64,000 bases of DNA from CAWGAJ01 sp963820545 (GTDB taxonomy: Bacteria > Planctomycetota > Planctomycetia > Pirellulales > Thermoguttaceae): positions 1,364,001 to 1,428,000 of the forward strand of contig CAWGAJ010000001.1 in NCBI GenBank assembly GCA_963820545.1, read 5' to 3'. The stretch's first letter is position 1, and each line of letters opens with the position of its first letter. Below the pieces are notes generated by a model. The model worked only from the letters and a program-made list of their open reading frames with translations, was not told the origin of the DNA and made no database searches. This document shows positions 55,535 through 64,000 of this stretch, in pieces. Position numbers and translations under genes: made by a program.

Positions 55535-55569
55535 CCATTGATTATGCCGGGTGCCAGGAGGCAGCGTAC

Positions 55570-55598
55570 TTGACACACATCTCCTTCTGTAATAATCT
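55570..55598 (+). promoter_or_regulatory. promoter of DUF1559 protein 3
   Basis: TTGACA (55570-55575), 17-bp spacer, TAATCT (55593-55598). The block TTCTGTAA.AATCT and the upstream AGCGTACTTGA are conserved in front of paralogue 2 (54117-54155), where the -35 is TTGATG and the spacer 19 bp. This places the start of transcription near 55605, so the GTG at 55599 cannot be the real start. Confidence 0.7.
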
Positions 55599-55622
55599 GT
55601 GAAGAATAAAGGGGAATCAGTC

Positions 55623-56759
55623 GTGCAGACAAAATGCCCAACGGCAACGTCAGAATCGGGGCCTGGCGCTACGACCAACCGACCATGCTGCGCATGGCGC
55701 CCGATGGTGCCCGTCGGTGCCCGGCTTGCCTGGCAGTGCCGGGCGCGGGCTTTTACGCTGGTGGAACTGTTGGTGGTGATCGCCATTATCGGCATTCTCA
55801 TCGCCTTGCTTTTGCCGGCCATACAAGCGGCGCGCGAAGCGGCGCGACGCATGCAGTGTTCCAATAATCTCAAGCAAATTGGGGCGGCAACTCAAAATCA
55901 CATTTCCGTCACGGGGCGATTTCCCACCGGCGGCTGGACTTGTACTTGGGTTGGCAATCCGGACCGCGGCACGGACCGCCGGCAACATGGCGGTTGGATA
56001 TTTAATCTCTTGCCTTACCTGGAACTAAAATCAATCTACACGTACCAGTCGGGCCGATCGGGCGCCGCACGTTCGGCCGCCGCCGCTGCAATGATTCAAA
56101 CCACAATACCGATGATGAATTGCCCCACGCGCCGCCCCGCAATGTTGATGCCGGTTGGAGTTGTAAATCAATACAAAATAGCTGACAATAATTTAAGGTC
56201 CGACCCAGTAACGGTCGCCGCGCGGGGCGACTATGCCGCCAACGGCGGTTCCATAGCAATTGATCCAAATAGTGGTAGTAATACTATTCCCGGAGTCAGT
56301 TTTGGATACCTACTACCCAATACTTACGCGGATGCATTTGCCAGTCCCGTATTTGGAAATATTGCCAACGCAGCCACGGGAGTGATTTTTTGCGGCAGCC
56401 TGATCAGGCCGCTTGATGTGCGCGACGGCACCAGTCATACGCTCCTGGCGGGCGAAAAATTAATTAATCGCGATGCGTATTATTCCGGTCAAGACAGCGG
56501 GGACAATGAGTGTTTATACATCGGCGACAATCCGGATATCACGCGTTGGACCGGGACCGAGACTACGCCTACGCCGCCCGTGCGCGACCGGGCGGGTTAT
56601 ATAAACTATAATATTTTCGGCAGCGCGCATGCAACAGGCATCAATTGCGTCATGGGCGACGGCGCCGCGCGTGCGATCACCTACGACGTGGACGGCGTCA
56701 TGTTCAGCCGACTGGGCAGTCGCAACGATAAACATCCCATCAGCGGCAACGCCTACTAA
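55623..56759 (+). CDS. DUF1559 prepilin-like protein 3
   Basis: Paralogue of about 378 residues. GTG 55623 is chosen since AAGGGG lies 8 bp upstream, it follows the promoter, and it aligns with the start of paralogue 2 (MQTKCPTATS versus MLTKCASAMS). The leader of about 42 residues (NRPCCAWRPMVPVGARLAWQ) precedes AFTLVELLVVIAIIGIL. The mature domain is more diverged than in the other copies (NNLKQIGAATQNHISVTGRF, GGWIFNLLPYLELKSIYTYQ) and the motif is HATGINCVMGDGAARAIT (H-X9-DG). Probable pseudopilin-like envelope protein. Confidence 0.84.
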   Translation: MQTKCPTATSESGPGATTNRPCCAWRPMVPVGARLAWQCRARAFTLVELLVVIAIIGILIALLLPAIQAAREAARRMQCSNNLKQIGAATQNHISVTGRFPTGGWTCTWVGNPDRGTDRRQHGGWIFNLLPYLELKSIYTYQSGRSGAARSAAAAAMIQTTIPMMNCPTRRPAMLMPVGVVNQYKIADNNLRSDPVTVAARGDYAANGGSIAIDPNSGSNTIPGVSFGYLLPNTYADAFASPVFGNIANAATGVIFCGSLIRPLDVRDGTSHTLLAGEKLINRDAYYSGQDSGDNECLYIGDNPDITRWTGTETTPTPPVRDRAGYINYNIFGSAHATGINCVMGDGAARAITYDVDGVMFSRLGSRNDKHPISGNAY

Positions 56760-57253
56760 AAGCGCCTATCCCAAGACATTCCATCATTTTGTGTCGGCCC
56801 AAGGCGGAGTGGCAGAAATAAGGATTCAGGGTTCAGCAAAGCTTTCAGTAATCAGTTTTCAGTTCTGCGTTCTGAGTTCTGCGTTCATCCCTGTGCGCCA
56901 TCCGCTTATTTTCATCATTCACCCCTCCGGCCTTAAGCTTTTTTTGATATCACCCCCCAAATTACCAACTAACCGCCATTGGAAATATAATATCATTGGG
57001 TGGTTATCATGCCACTCTCCAGATAGATTAATTCCCGTTAAAACTCATATTTTTTTCTTCTTAACAAACAAATTATTTAACGGGATACTCGAATCCTATT
57101 ATAGGTTCCTGGTGTTTAAGAACCCGAAAGGGATTAATACGTAATAATCATTGAAATAATTGCCAAAAAGATGATAATATCTGGTATGGTAGGATGCCAT
57201 TGGATTACAAACAAGATTTCTAATAGTTCATGGTCTAGATATAGGGGAGCCGT
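56760..57253. other. intergenic region between DUF1559 genes 3 and 4
   Basis: No gene. It contains CAGTTTTCAGTTCTGCGTTC and CTGAGTTCTGCG low-complexity runs (56850-56890) of the same kind as at 48890, then about 300 bp of AT-rich sequence. No promoter was identified with confidence. Confidence 0.5.
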
Positions 57254-58433
57254 ATGATAGAAGCATCAGCAAAAAAAATCGGACGCTCTGTATTTATGCA
57301 TAAGAAAGCGTCCCGACCCGCAACTGCGACCGGCGTTTGGCGTCACGATCCGCCTTTGGTCGGCCCGTGGCGGACCCGGCATCTCGGGGAGTGCCGGGCG
57401 CGGGCTTTCACGCTGGTGGAACTGTTGGTGGTGATCGCCATTATCGGCATTCTCATCGCCCTGCTTATGCCGGCCATCCAAGCGGCGCGAAGCGGCCCGC
57501 CGCATGCAATGCCGCAACAATCTAAAACAAATGGGCGTTGCCTGTCAGATCCACTTGGAACGCCTGGGATACTTTCCCAGCGGCGGCTGGGGCTGGGATT
57601 GGGTCGGCGATGCTGACAGCGGCTCTGGTAAAAGACAGCCCGGCGGCTGGCTCTATAACATCTTGCCCGGACTCGAACTAAATGCCCTGCACGACACGGG
57701 CAAAGGCGCTAAGTGGCCCACGGAAAAGCAGAACGCCGGTGCGATATTAGTGCAATCACCTTTGCAGGTAATGTGCTGTCCTTCCCAACGCCCGATGATG
57801 CTCTATCCCAGGGGCACGGGTAATCCAGGTACTTATGTAAATGTCACTAATGGAGGAGCAGGCTTATCCGTTGCCCGCGGCGATTATGCCGCCTGCTGCG
57901 GCTCGGGCGCTAGAAGTGAGGCGCAAGCCGGTGGTGGACCAGGATCAATCAACGATTCTGCGAGTTATAACTGGCCCAAAGTAGATGACCCTGCAAATAC
58001 AGATTATATGAACGGAGTTATTTATCAACGCTCCATGACCAAACCCAAGGATATTCGCCGCGGCACAAGTCATGTCATTATGCTTGGCGAAAGATGGATC
58101 AATCTGGCCTATATGTACAACGGAAACGACACGTCCGATAATGAGTGTATGTATGCAGGTCAGGATAATGATACCCAGCGTACTACATACAACCCGCCTG
58201 AACGATCTATAAGAATTGATGGTGTTACAGGTCATGGTATCTTATTATTTGGCAGCATCCACGCCGCCGGCGCCCATTTTGTCTGCTGCGACGGCGCGGT
58301 TCATACCATTTCATACGACGTTGACGCCAAGGCCTACAAGACCTATGGCGCCCGCATATTAGCGGCTGATATTCTGAGCAATCCCACCGGCACCCTTACT
58401 CCGCTCTCGAGCGAGCCGGTCGTTAACGACTAA
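57254..58433 (+). CDS. DUF1559 prepilin-like protein 4, frameshifted
   Basis: Fourth paralogue. ATG 57254 with GGGGAG 5 bp upstream. Leader of about 51 residues (WRHDPPLVGPWRTRHLGECR) similar in part to paralogue 2, then AFTLVELLVVIAIIGIL. The frame breaks just after the helix: the other copies read GCGGCGCGCGAAGCG while this one reads GCGGCGCGAAGCG (about 57488), a loss of one GC pair. The rest continues from the ORF whose first ATG is at 57504: NNLKQMGVACQIHLERLGYF, PGLELNALHDTGKGAKW, and H-X9-DG in HAAGAHFVCCDGAVHTIS. The repaired protein would be about 393 residues. Either a sequence error or slippage in the GC repeat. Confidence 0.82.
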
Positions 58434-58436
58434 ATT

Positions 58437-58508
58437 GTAGGACGATTTTTGTAAGTCGTCTCATAATAAATTGCCATCACTGTAGGACGATTTGAAAAAT
58501 CGTCCTAC
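58437..58508. repeat. pair of GACGA hairpins between convergent genes
   Basis: GTAGGACGATTTTTGTAAGT followed by CGTCT (58437-58461) and GTAGGACGATTTGAAAAATC then GTCCTAC (58482-58508), 44 bp apart with a spacer ATAATAAATTGCCATCACT like those at 55446-55510. It lies between DUF1559 protein 4 and the convergent PEP-CTERM gene, suiting a bidirectional terminator. Confidence 0.8.
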
Positions 58509-58511
58509 CAT

Positions 58512-60986
58512 TCATTCTCGCACATGCCTTTTCCACCTATATGCCACGAGTGCTGCCGCGGCGATTGTCAAAAGCACAAGTGTGGACGGTTCGGGCACGG
58601 GCATGAAGTCGTTGCTTAAGGCCATGCCGGTTGGCGCGATAATCAGTCTCGCGCCGGAGCCGATACTAATGTGGCCTTGGACGACGCACAACGCCGTCAA
58701 ATCGCCGGCAAGCACTTCGGTCTCGCCCGTGCCGCTGATCGCACCCACGGTATGCGAGCCGCCATTTACCAGGAACTTGGCGGTGGTAGTTGTGGATATA
58801 CCGGAACTGGAGGCGATTTGACCCGTGGAAGCCAACTCCAGCACGCCGTCGCTGATCGTGGTGGCGCCGGTATAGTAGTTGGTGCCGCGCAGGATCTGGG
58901 TGCCGGCGCCGACCTTGGCGAGCGACAAAAGCGGGTAGGCGCTAGCGGAGGCGATAATCGATCCGGAGAAGTCGCCGTCGGCGTTGCCATTGCCCAGGGT
59001 GAAGGTTTTGTTGGTGGTGGTGTCGCCCTTTTCCACGGTTCCACCCCCGCTGGAACCATCGTTCAGTCCATTGATGTTGGTGTTGTGGTGGTACAAGTTT
59101 AACAAGGCGCCGGCGTTGATGTTTAGATTGCCCATGCCGGGGCCAAAGGGGAGCATGTCGTCTACTGAGGCTCCCCCGGTTACGTTGCCCAACCAAAATG
59201 CGCCTCCCTGGATGGTCGTATCGCCGCTATAGGCTTTGGCCGGGCCGGCAAACCAGAACCGGCCTCCGGTCACGCCGATGTAGGTAAAGGCGAGTTTGCC
59301 GGTTATGGGATCGGTGATGCTGCCCGTCAGGCTATTGTTTCCTGCACTTCCACCGGATGAAGCGCGGAGGTCATTGACCGTAAGGGTGCGATCGCCGTTG
59401 CCGGTGCACACCACGTTGCCCGTCCAATTCATCCAGCGAGAAAGTGAAGTGCCTCTGTTTTCCAAGGTTCCCCCATTATGGTCAACCGTAAAGCCGCGAT
59501 CCGTGGTAACGCCTCCGCCCGGTGGGAGGACGCTGAGCGTGCCGCCATCGAATACCAGATTGGCGGAATTGTTGGTAGACTGGCCGATGTTGCTGGCAGC
59601 GCCGCCGTTGGCCAACGTGGTGATATTCACCTTTCCGTAGTTGATCCTGGTCACACCTGTATAGGTGTTCAATCCGCCGAGAACCAAGAGACCGGTGCCG
59701 GCCTTGGTGATGCCCTTGGCCCCATTGACCCCATCCGAGATGACGCTGTTGATTGTCAGTTGGGCACTGCTAGCCCAGACAGAGAAATCGGTGTCACTGT
59801 TCAGGGCGATGTTTAGGTTTGCGGCGAAGGTATGCGTGCCGTTGACCTCCACGGAGGCGTTATTCGCGCCATTATCCAGCGTCAGGGTCATGTTGCCGGT
59901 GCTTTGAATGGTGGTGCTGGTGATGGGAGTAAAAGTCATATAACCTACGGTCTGACCATTGACCATAAGGTCCACCACGCTGTTTTTGGAAGGTTGATTG
60001 CCGAAGGTTACTGAAACTCCTTGGCCATTTGGTATAACGGCGCCGGGTTGGATCCAATTGGTATTCGTGCCCCAGTCCGATGAAAAGCCGCCGACCCAGA
60101 TATTTCCCTGCGGTATCGGCCAAATGTAATCGTTCTGGAGCCATTTGCCCACCGCTAGCGGCACGGCCACGTATCGACCGGTGCTCTGCCAGGTGTCTTG
60201 GCATATAAAATATTCATCATTGAAGGTAAGGTTGTTGGGATCAGGGTCGATAAACCCGACGCCCACAACCGAATGGGGCGCCACCGTTCCCCAAGGATAG
60301 AATTCGACATCTTGGCCATTGACGTTCCCGTGCGTCGGCGGATTAAAGGTGTTGACCCAGGTTTCGAACGTAACTTCGACAGGATGTCCGGAGTTTATTT
60401 CGGTCACGTAAGTGTCCCACATCCGCGACCAAGTAAGGGTATGTAGATTGAATATCTGATTAATATAGTCGTGTGTAGCCGCTGCGGCGTTCTGGAAGGC
60501 CGTCTTGACGATTCCCGAGCCGGGATTCGGGACGCCTGGAGGCGGAGGGTAGTCGTTGTCGGTCCAGGAACCTTTGGCATAATTCACCAGTCCAGTTGCA
60601 ATGTTCCCCGACGCTGTACCTCCAACCAATGGCGGGAAAGGGCCCACGTTTGTATTCCAATTGCCCGTATCCATGAACCAACCCATCTCGATTGTGCCGT
60701 CGTGCCAAAGCCCTTGTTCCCAAGTGGCGAGGGTTCCCGGATAGGCAGGACTGTTAGGGTAAGCCTGCCTGTCAGCTAGCCAGCCGCAAGCTTTTTCATC
60801 TTCCCAGTAGCCCATGATGTTCGCGCCAGAAGTGGGGCTGCACCAATCAGGATAGCCATTGACACCATAAGCAGAAGGCTGGTTCCAATCCGGGACTTTT
60901 AAGATAAGGTTATCAGCCCAGACGATGGGAATTAAACAATAAAGAATCACACAAAACAGCGCAAGAGTGAGAGCCGCGCGTTTCAT
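58512..60986 (-). CDS. C39-like cysteine peptidase domain fused to strand repeats and PEP-CTERM tail
   Basis: Secreted protein of 824 residues; ATG 60986 with AAAGGAG 8 bp upstream and a signal peptide ending near PIVWAD. The first 270 residues look like a papain-fold C39-type peptidase: LKVPDWNQPSAYGVNGYPDW, candidate catalytic Cys in WCSPTSGANIMGYWED, and candidate His in VAPHSVVGVGFIDPD. Residues about 290-790 are autotransporter-associated strand repeats (GITKAGTGLLVLGGLNTYTG, LAKVGAGTQILRGTNYYTGA). The C-terminus VPEPSTLVLLTIAAAALVAY plus RWKRHVRE is a PEP-CTERM signal. The combination suggests a cell-surface peptidase displayed on a beta-helical stalk. Activity is inferred only from the motifs. 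Confidence 0.8.
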   Translation of the reverse strand: MKRAALTLALFCVILYCLIPIVWADNLILKVPDWNQPSAYGVNGYPDWCSPTSGANIMGYWEDEKACGWLADRQAYPNSPAYPGTLATWEQGLWHDGTIEMGWFMDTGNWNTNVGPFPPLVGGTASGNIATGLVNYAKGSWTDNDYPPPPGVPNPGSGIVKTAFQNAAAATHDYINQIFNLHTLTWSRMWDTYVTEINSGHPVEVTFETWVNTFNPPTHGNVNGQDVEFYPWGTVAPHSVVGVGFIDPDPNNLTFNDEYFICQDTWQSTGRYVAVPLAVGKWLQNDYIWPIPQGNIWVGGFSSDWGTNTNWIQPGAVIPNGQGVSVTFGNQPSKNSVVDLMVNGQTVGYMTFTPITSTTIQSTGNMTLTLDNGANNASVEVNGTHTFAANLNIALNSDTDFSVWASSAQLTINSVISDGVNGAKGITKAGTGLLVLGGLNTYTGVTRINYGKVNITTLANGGAASNIGQSTNNSANLVFDGGTLSVLPPGGGVTTDRGFTVDHNGGTLENRGTSLSRWMNWTGNVVCTGNGDRTLTVNDLRASSGGSAGNNSLTGSITDPITGKLAFTYIGVTGGRFWFAGPAKAYSGDTTIQGGAFWLGNVTGGASVDDMLPFGPGMGNLNINAGALLNLYHHNTNINGLNDGSSGGGTVEKGDTTTNKTFTLGNGNADGDFSGSIIASASAYPLLSLAKVGAGTQILRGTNYYTGATTISDGVLELASTGQIASSSGISTTTTAKFLVNGGSHTVGAISGTGETEVLAGDLTALCVVQGHISIGSGARLIIAPTGMALSNDFMPVPEPSTLVLLTIAAAALVAYRWKRHVRE

Positions 60987-61384
60987 TTTTCACACTCCTT
61001 TCGATGAGAGAATGCGGATTCGTTTTTTTGCGGTTATTGATTTGCCCTCACTTACCTTCTTAAAAAATGCAAGTTAGGGCATGTATTTCAGGTTAGTGCG
61101 ATTTAATCCGCAAATTTTGCTGGAGACCCGTTGCAATAATAATATAAGCGCTAAAGCATCAACATAAAAAAGCGCATAATACCCCCAGTATACGTAACGA
61201 CATTGATTTTCGCGGCCATAATTGCCATTGTCAATAGTACCCCCCCCAACAAATATTTGACCGGCCTTATTGCACCCCACTACTACCGACCTTAATTATT
61301 GGGGCCCAACCGGACCGTGTACTTTGCGCTTTTTATAGTCTAAAATTCGAGGACCAAGAGACGAGGAAAGGAGGCCCTGTGGCA
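60987..61384. other. divergent intergenic region
   Basis: Lies between the leftward PEP-CTERM gene and the rightward EndoQ-UvrD gene, so it should hold promoters for both; none was identified with confidence. A run of eight C at about 61241-61248. No gene. Confidence 0.5.
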
Positions 61385-64000
61385 ATGTTCTATGCCGACT
61401 TGCACGTGCATTCGAAATTCTCTCGGGCCACCAGCCGCGACTGCGACCTGGAACACCTGGCCCTCTGGGCGGGGCGCAAAGGCATCGGGCTGTTGGCCAC
61501 CGGCGATTTCACTCATCCCGGCTGGCTCCAGGAAATTGAGGATAAGCTGATTCCCGCTGAACCCGGCTTGTATCGTCTGCGGAGCGATCTGGAAAAGGAG
61601 GTACGCCAGCGTGCCGATCGTCCTGCCCAAAGCGACGTCCGTTTTATGCTCCAGGTGGAGATCTCCACGATCTATAAGAAGGACGGCCAAACGCGCAAGG
61701 TGCATCACTTGATTTATGTCCCCGATCTGGACTGCGCCAGGCGCTTGAACCAAAGTCTCTCTCGCATCGGCAATCTCGGCTCCGATGGCCGGCCCATTCT
61801 GGGCCTCGACTCGCGCAACTTGCTGGAGATCGTGCTTGAGGCGGGCGAAGGCTGCTTTCTCATACCCGCCCACATTTGGACGCCTTGGTTTGCGGTTTTG
61901 GGTTCCAAGTCGGGATTTGACTCGATTGAACATTGTTACGCCGATCTGAGCGACGAGATCTTCGCCTTGGAGACCGGCTTGTCGTCGGACCCGGCGATGA
62001 ACTGGCGCCTTTCCAGCCTCGACCGCTACGCCCTGGTCTCCAATTCCGACGCGCACTCTCCGCCCAAGCTGGGGCGCGAGGCCTGCGTGTTTCAAACCGC
62101 AATGGACTATTTTGCCGTGCACCGCGCTAAAGACCGGCGAAGGCTACCAAGGGACCGTGGAATTTTTTCCCGAAGAGGGCAAGTATCATTACGACGGTCA
62201 CCGCAAGTGCGGCGTGTGTCTTTCGCCCGACGAAACCCGGCGCGTGGGCGGAAAATGTCCGATCTGCGGCAAACCGCTCACGCTGGGCGTGATGCACCGC
62301 GTGGGCGAACTGGCCGATCGCGACCACCCTCCCGATCCTTTGCCTTCCCGGGCTGCGCCCTTTCGCAGCCTGATCCCCTTGGACGAAGTGCTGGCCGAAA
62401 TCCACAAAGTGGGCCCGCAAAGCAACCTTGTCCGGCAAAAGTACGAAGAGTTGCTCAGCAAACTCGGACCGGAGTTGTTTATTCTCGCACAAGCTCCGCC
62501 TGAAGACGTGGCCCGCCACGGCTCGTCGCTCCTGGCCGAAGCGGTTTCGCGCATGCGTCAAGGCCGGGTGATGCGCCAGGCCGGCTTCGACGGTGAGTAC
62601 GGCGTGATCCGACTGTTTACCAAGGAAGAACTCTTGCGGCAATCGATGGCGGGCCTGTTGTTCGAGTTGCCCGAAGAACCGCCGCAGGACCACAACGCCG
62701 CGCCTGATTCAATGGAACCACTTAGTGAAGACAGTTCGGCCGCCGGCGCATTGCCGACCGCTGACTTAAGCTCCATGCACGCACCAGCCGCGCCGGGCAG
62801 GGCATTGTCTTCGGGCGTCGGCATCTTGGACCAACTCGATGCGGACCAGCGCGTCGCGGCCGAAGCGATCTACGGTCCGGTGCTGATCATTGCCGGACCG
62901 GGCACGGGCAAGACCCGCACGTTGACGCATCGCCTGGCCCATCTGATTGCCGATCATGGCGCTGAGCCCGAGCAATGCCTGGCGATCACCTTTTCCCGCC
63001 GCGCCGCCGCCGAAATGGGCGAGCGATTGAAAAATCTCCTGCCCGACATTGTCCCCCGCGTGCCCATAATGACCTTTCACGCCCTGGGACTTCTCCTGTT
63101 GGGAGAACACGGTTCGCGCCTGGGATTAAGCGATTCTGTGCGCGTGGCCGGTCAAGCCGAACGCGTCGAGATGCTCTGCCGGTTGCTCACCATCTCGCGC
63201 ACGCCGCAAACCAACACCTGGAGCGCATCTCCCGGCGAAAACGCCAGGAACATCCCGGCGCTGCAAGGGAAAAACCAGAGGATGCGCGCATCTTTGAGCT
63301 TTATCAGCAAGAGCTGCGCATGCGCAATTGGGTGGATTTCGACGACCTCATTCTCCGGGCGCTGCAACTGCTGATAAACCACCCCGATCTGGTCGATCTT
63401 TACCGCTTAAGATATCGCTGGATCTCGGTCGATGAATTTCAGGACGTTGACAATGTCCAATACGAACTCATTAAACTATTGGCGCCTTCTGAGGGAAACA
63501 TTTGTGTGATCGGCGATCCCGATCAGGCGATTTACGGCTTTCGCGGCGCGGATGTCCGCTTTTTCCAGCGCTTCCAGGAGGATTTTCCCGCCGCGCGAAC
63601 CATCACCTTGACGCGCAATTATCGCTCCACGCAGACGATTGTCGACGCCGCCTTGCAACTGATCGCTCCGGCAAGTCTGGTCGCCGATCGGCGCTTGGAA
63701 GCACAAGGCCCTGGCCCCGAGCGGATCGAAATTCACGCCTGCCCCACCGATCGCGCCGAGGCGGAGTTTGTTGTTCAGTCCGTCGAGCGGATGCTGGGCG
63801 GATCGACGTTCTTCTCTTTCGACAGCCAACGCGTGGCCGCACACGAGGGAGAATCGTACTGCTTTGCCGATTTCGCGGTCCTTTATCGCACTGAGACGCA
63901 AGCCGACGCCCTGGCCGAAGCGCTTGAGCGCTCGGGCATGCCGTTTCAACGTCGCTCGCACAATCCCCTGGCCGATCAACCGTTCGTGCGAGCCTTGATT
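61385..64000 (+). CDS. endonuclease Q (PHP) - UvrD helicase fusion, frameshifted, 3' truncated by window
   Basis: DNA-repair protein joining two activities. Part 1 (61385 to about 62120): PHP-fold endonuclease Q, which nicks at deaminated bases: ADLHVHSKFSRATS, LLATGDFTHPGWL, FLIPAHIWTPWFA and ALVSNSDAHSP carry the metal ligands. Part 2 in another frame: TALKTGEGYQGTVEFFPEEG, the zinc motif HRKCGVCLSPDETR with CPICGKPLTLG, then a linker and the UvrD helicase: LDADQRVAAEAIYGPVLIIA, Walker A AGPGTGKTRTLTHRLA, CLAITFSRRAAAEM. After a third frame (from about 63200): MRNWVDFDDLIL, WISVDEFQDVDN (Walker B) and VIGDPDQAIYGFRGADVRFF. Start ATG 61385 (GGAGG 10 bp upstream) or GTG 61379. The first break looks like GTGCGCACC shortened to GTGCACC. 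The helicase continues past 64000. Confidence 0.85.

Overview
The window looks like a chromosomal segment of a planctomycete (Planctomycetota), probably from a metagenome or long-read assembly. The evidence is four tandem DUF1559 prepilin-like genes ending in H-X9-DG motifs, several very large beta-strand-repeat proteins with PEP-CTERM tails, an LEPR-type N-terminus on an extracellular lyase, a Rho factor with a long N-terminal extension, and many families of small palindromic intergenic repeats. No phage, integron, CRISPR array or plasmid backbone was seen. The only mobile-element gene is a REP-associated tyrosine transposase.

Layout. 1-10 kb: the 3' part of an OPT transporter, a RAYT transposase between copies of its likely REP palindromes, a frameshifted S46 dipeptidyl-peptidase, a thiC with three frameshifts, an uncharacterised Cys-cluster protein, a small aspartic protease and an MFS exporter. 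10-14.5 kb: a thioredoxin-YHS protein, a roughly 1 kb leader or intergenic region with a good promoter, rho, and a tRNA-Ser(GGA). 14.6-30.7 kb: a carbohydrate locus that fits rhamnogalacturonan-I breakdown (GH2 fused to two CE12-like SGNH esterase domains, two GH106-like rhamnosidases, a PL11 lyase with dockerin-like tail, and a PEP-CTERM protein with a cohesin-like front). 31-45 kb: surface proteins, namely a roughly 2,640-residue LamG and strand-repeat PEP-CTERM protein in two frames, a second strand-repeat protein, a lipoprotein and an SUMF1-domain PEP-CTERM protein. 45.8-52.5 kb: a polyphosphate cluster (CHAD, Ppx/GppA-HD, Ppk1) and a convergent beta-CASP nuclease. 53-58.4 kb: four DUF1559 pseudopilins. 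58.5-61 kb: a C39-like peptidase domain fused to strand repeats and a PEP-CTERM tail. 61.4-64 kb: an endonuclease Q and UvrD-helicase fusion that runs off the window.

How it fits together. The carbohydrate genes would cut the rhamnogalacturonan backbone (PL11), remove acetyl groups (SGNH/CE12) and trim side chains and rhamnose (GH2, GH106). Nearly all have signal peptides, and the strand-repeat PEP-CTERM proteins would sit at the cell surface. The CHAD, Ppx and Ppk1 genes form a same-strand set for making, binding and degrading polyphosphate.

A caution affects the whole annotation. I count about 16 single or double base indels in about ten genes, with conserved protein sequence continuing in another frame. 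Most lie within a few bases of a GCGC or GC-alternating tract. I read these as mainly sequence or base-calling errors, so the split genes are described by their conceptual full-length products.
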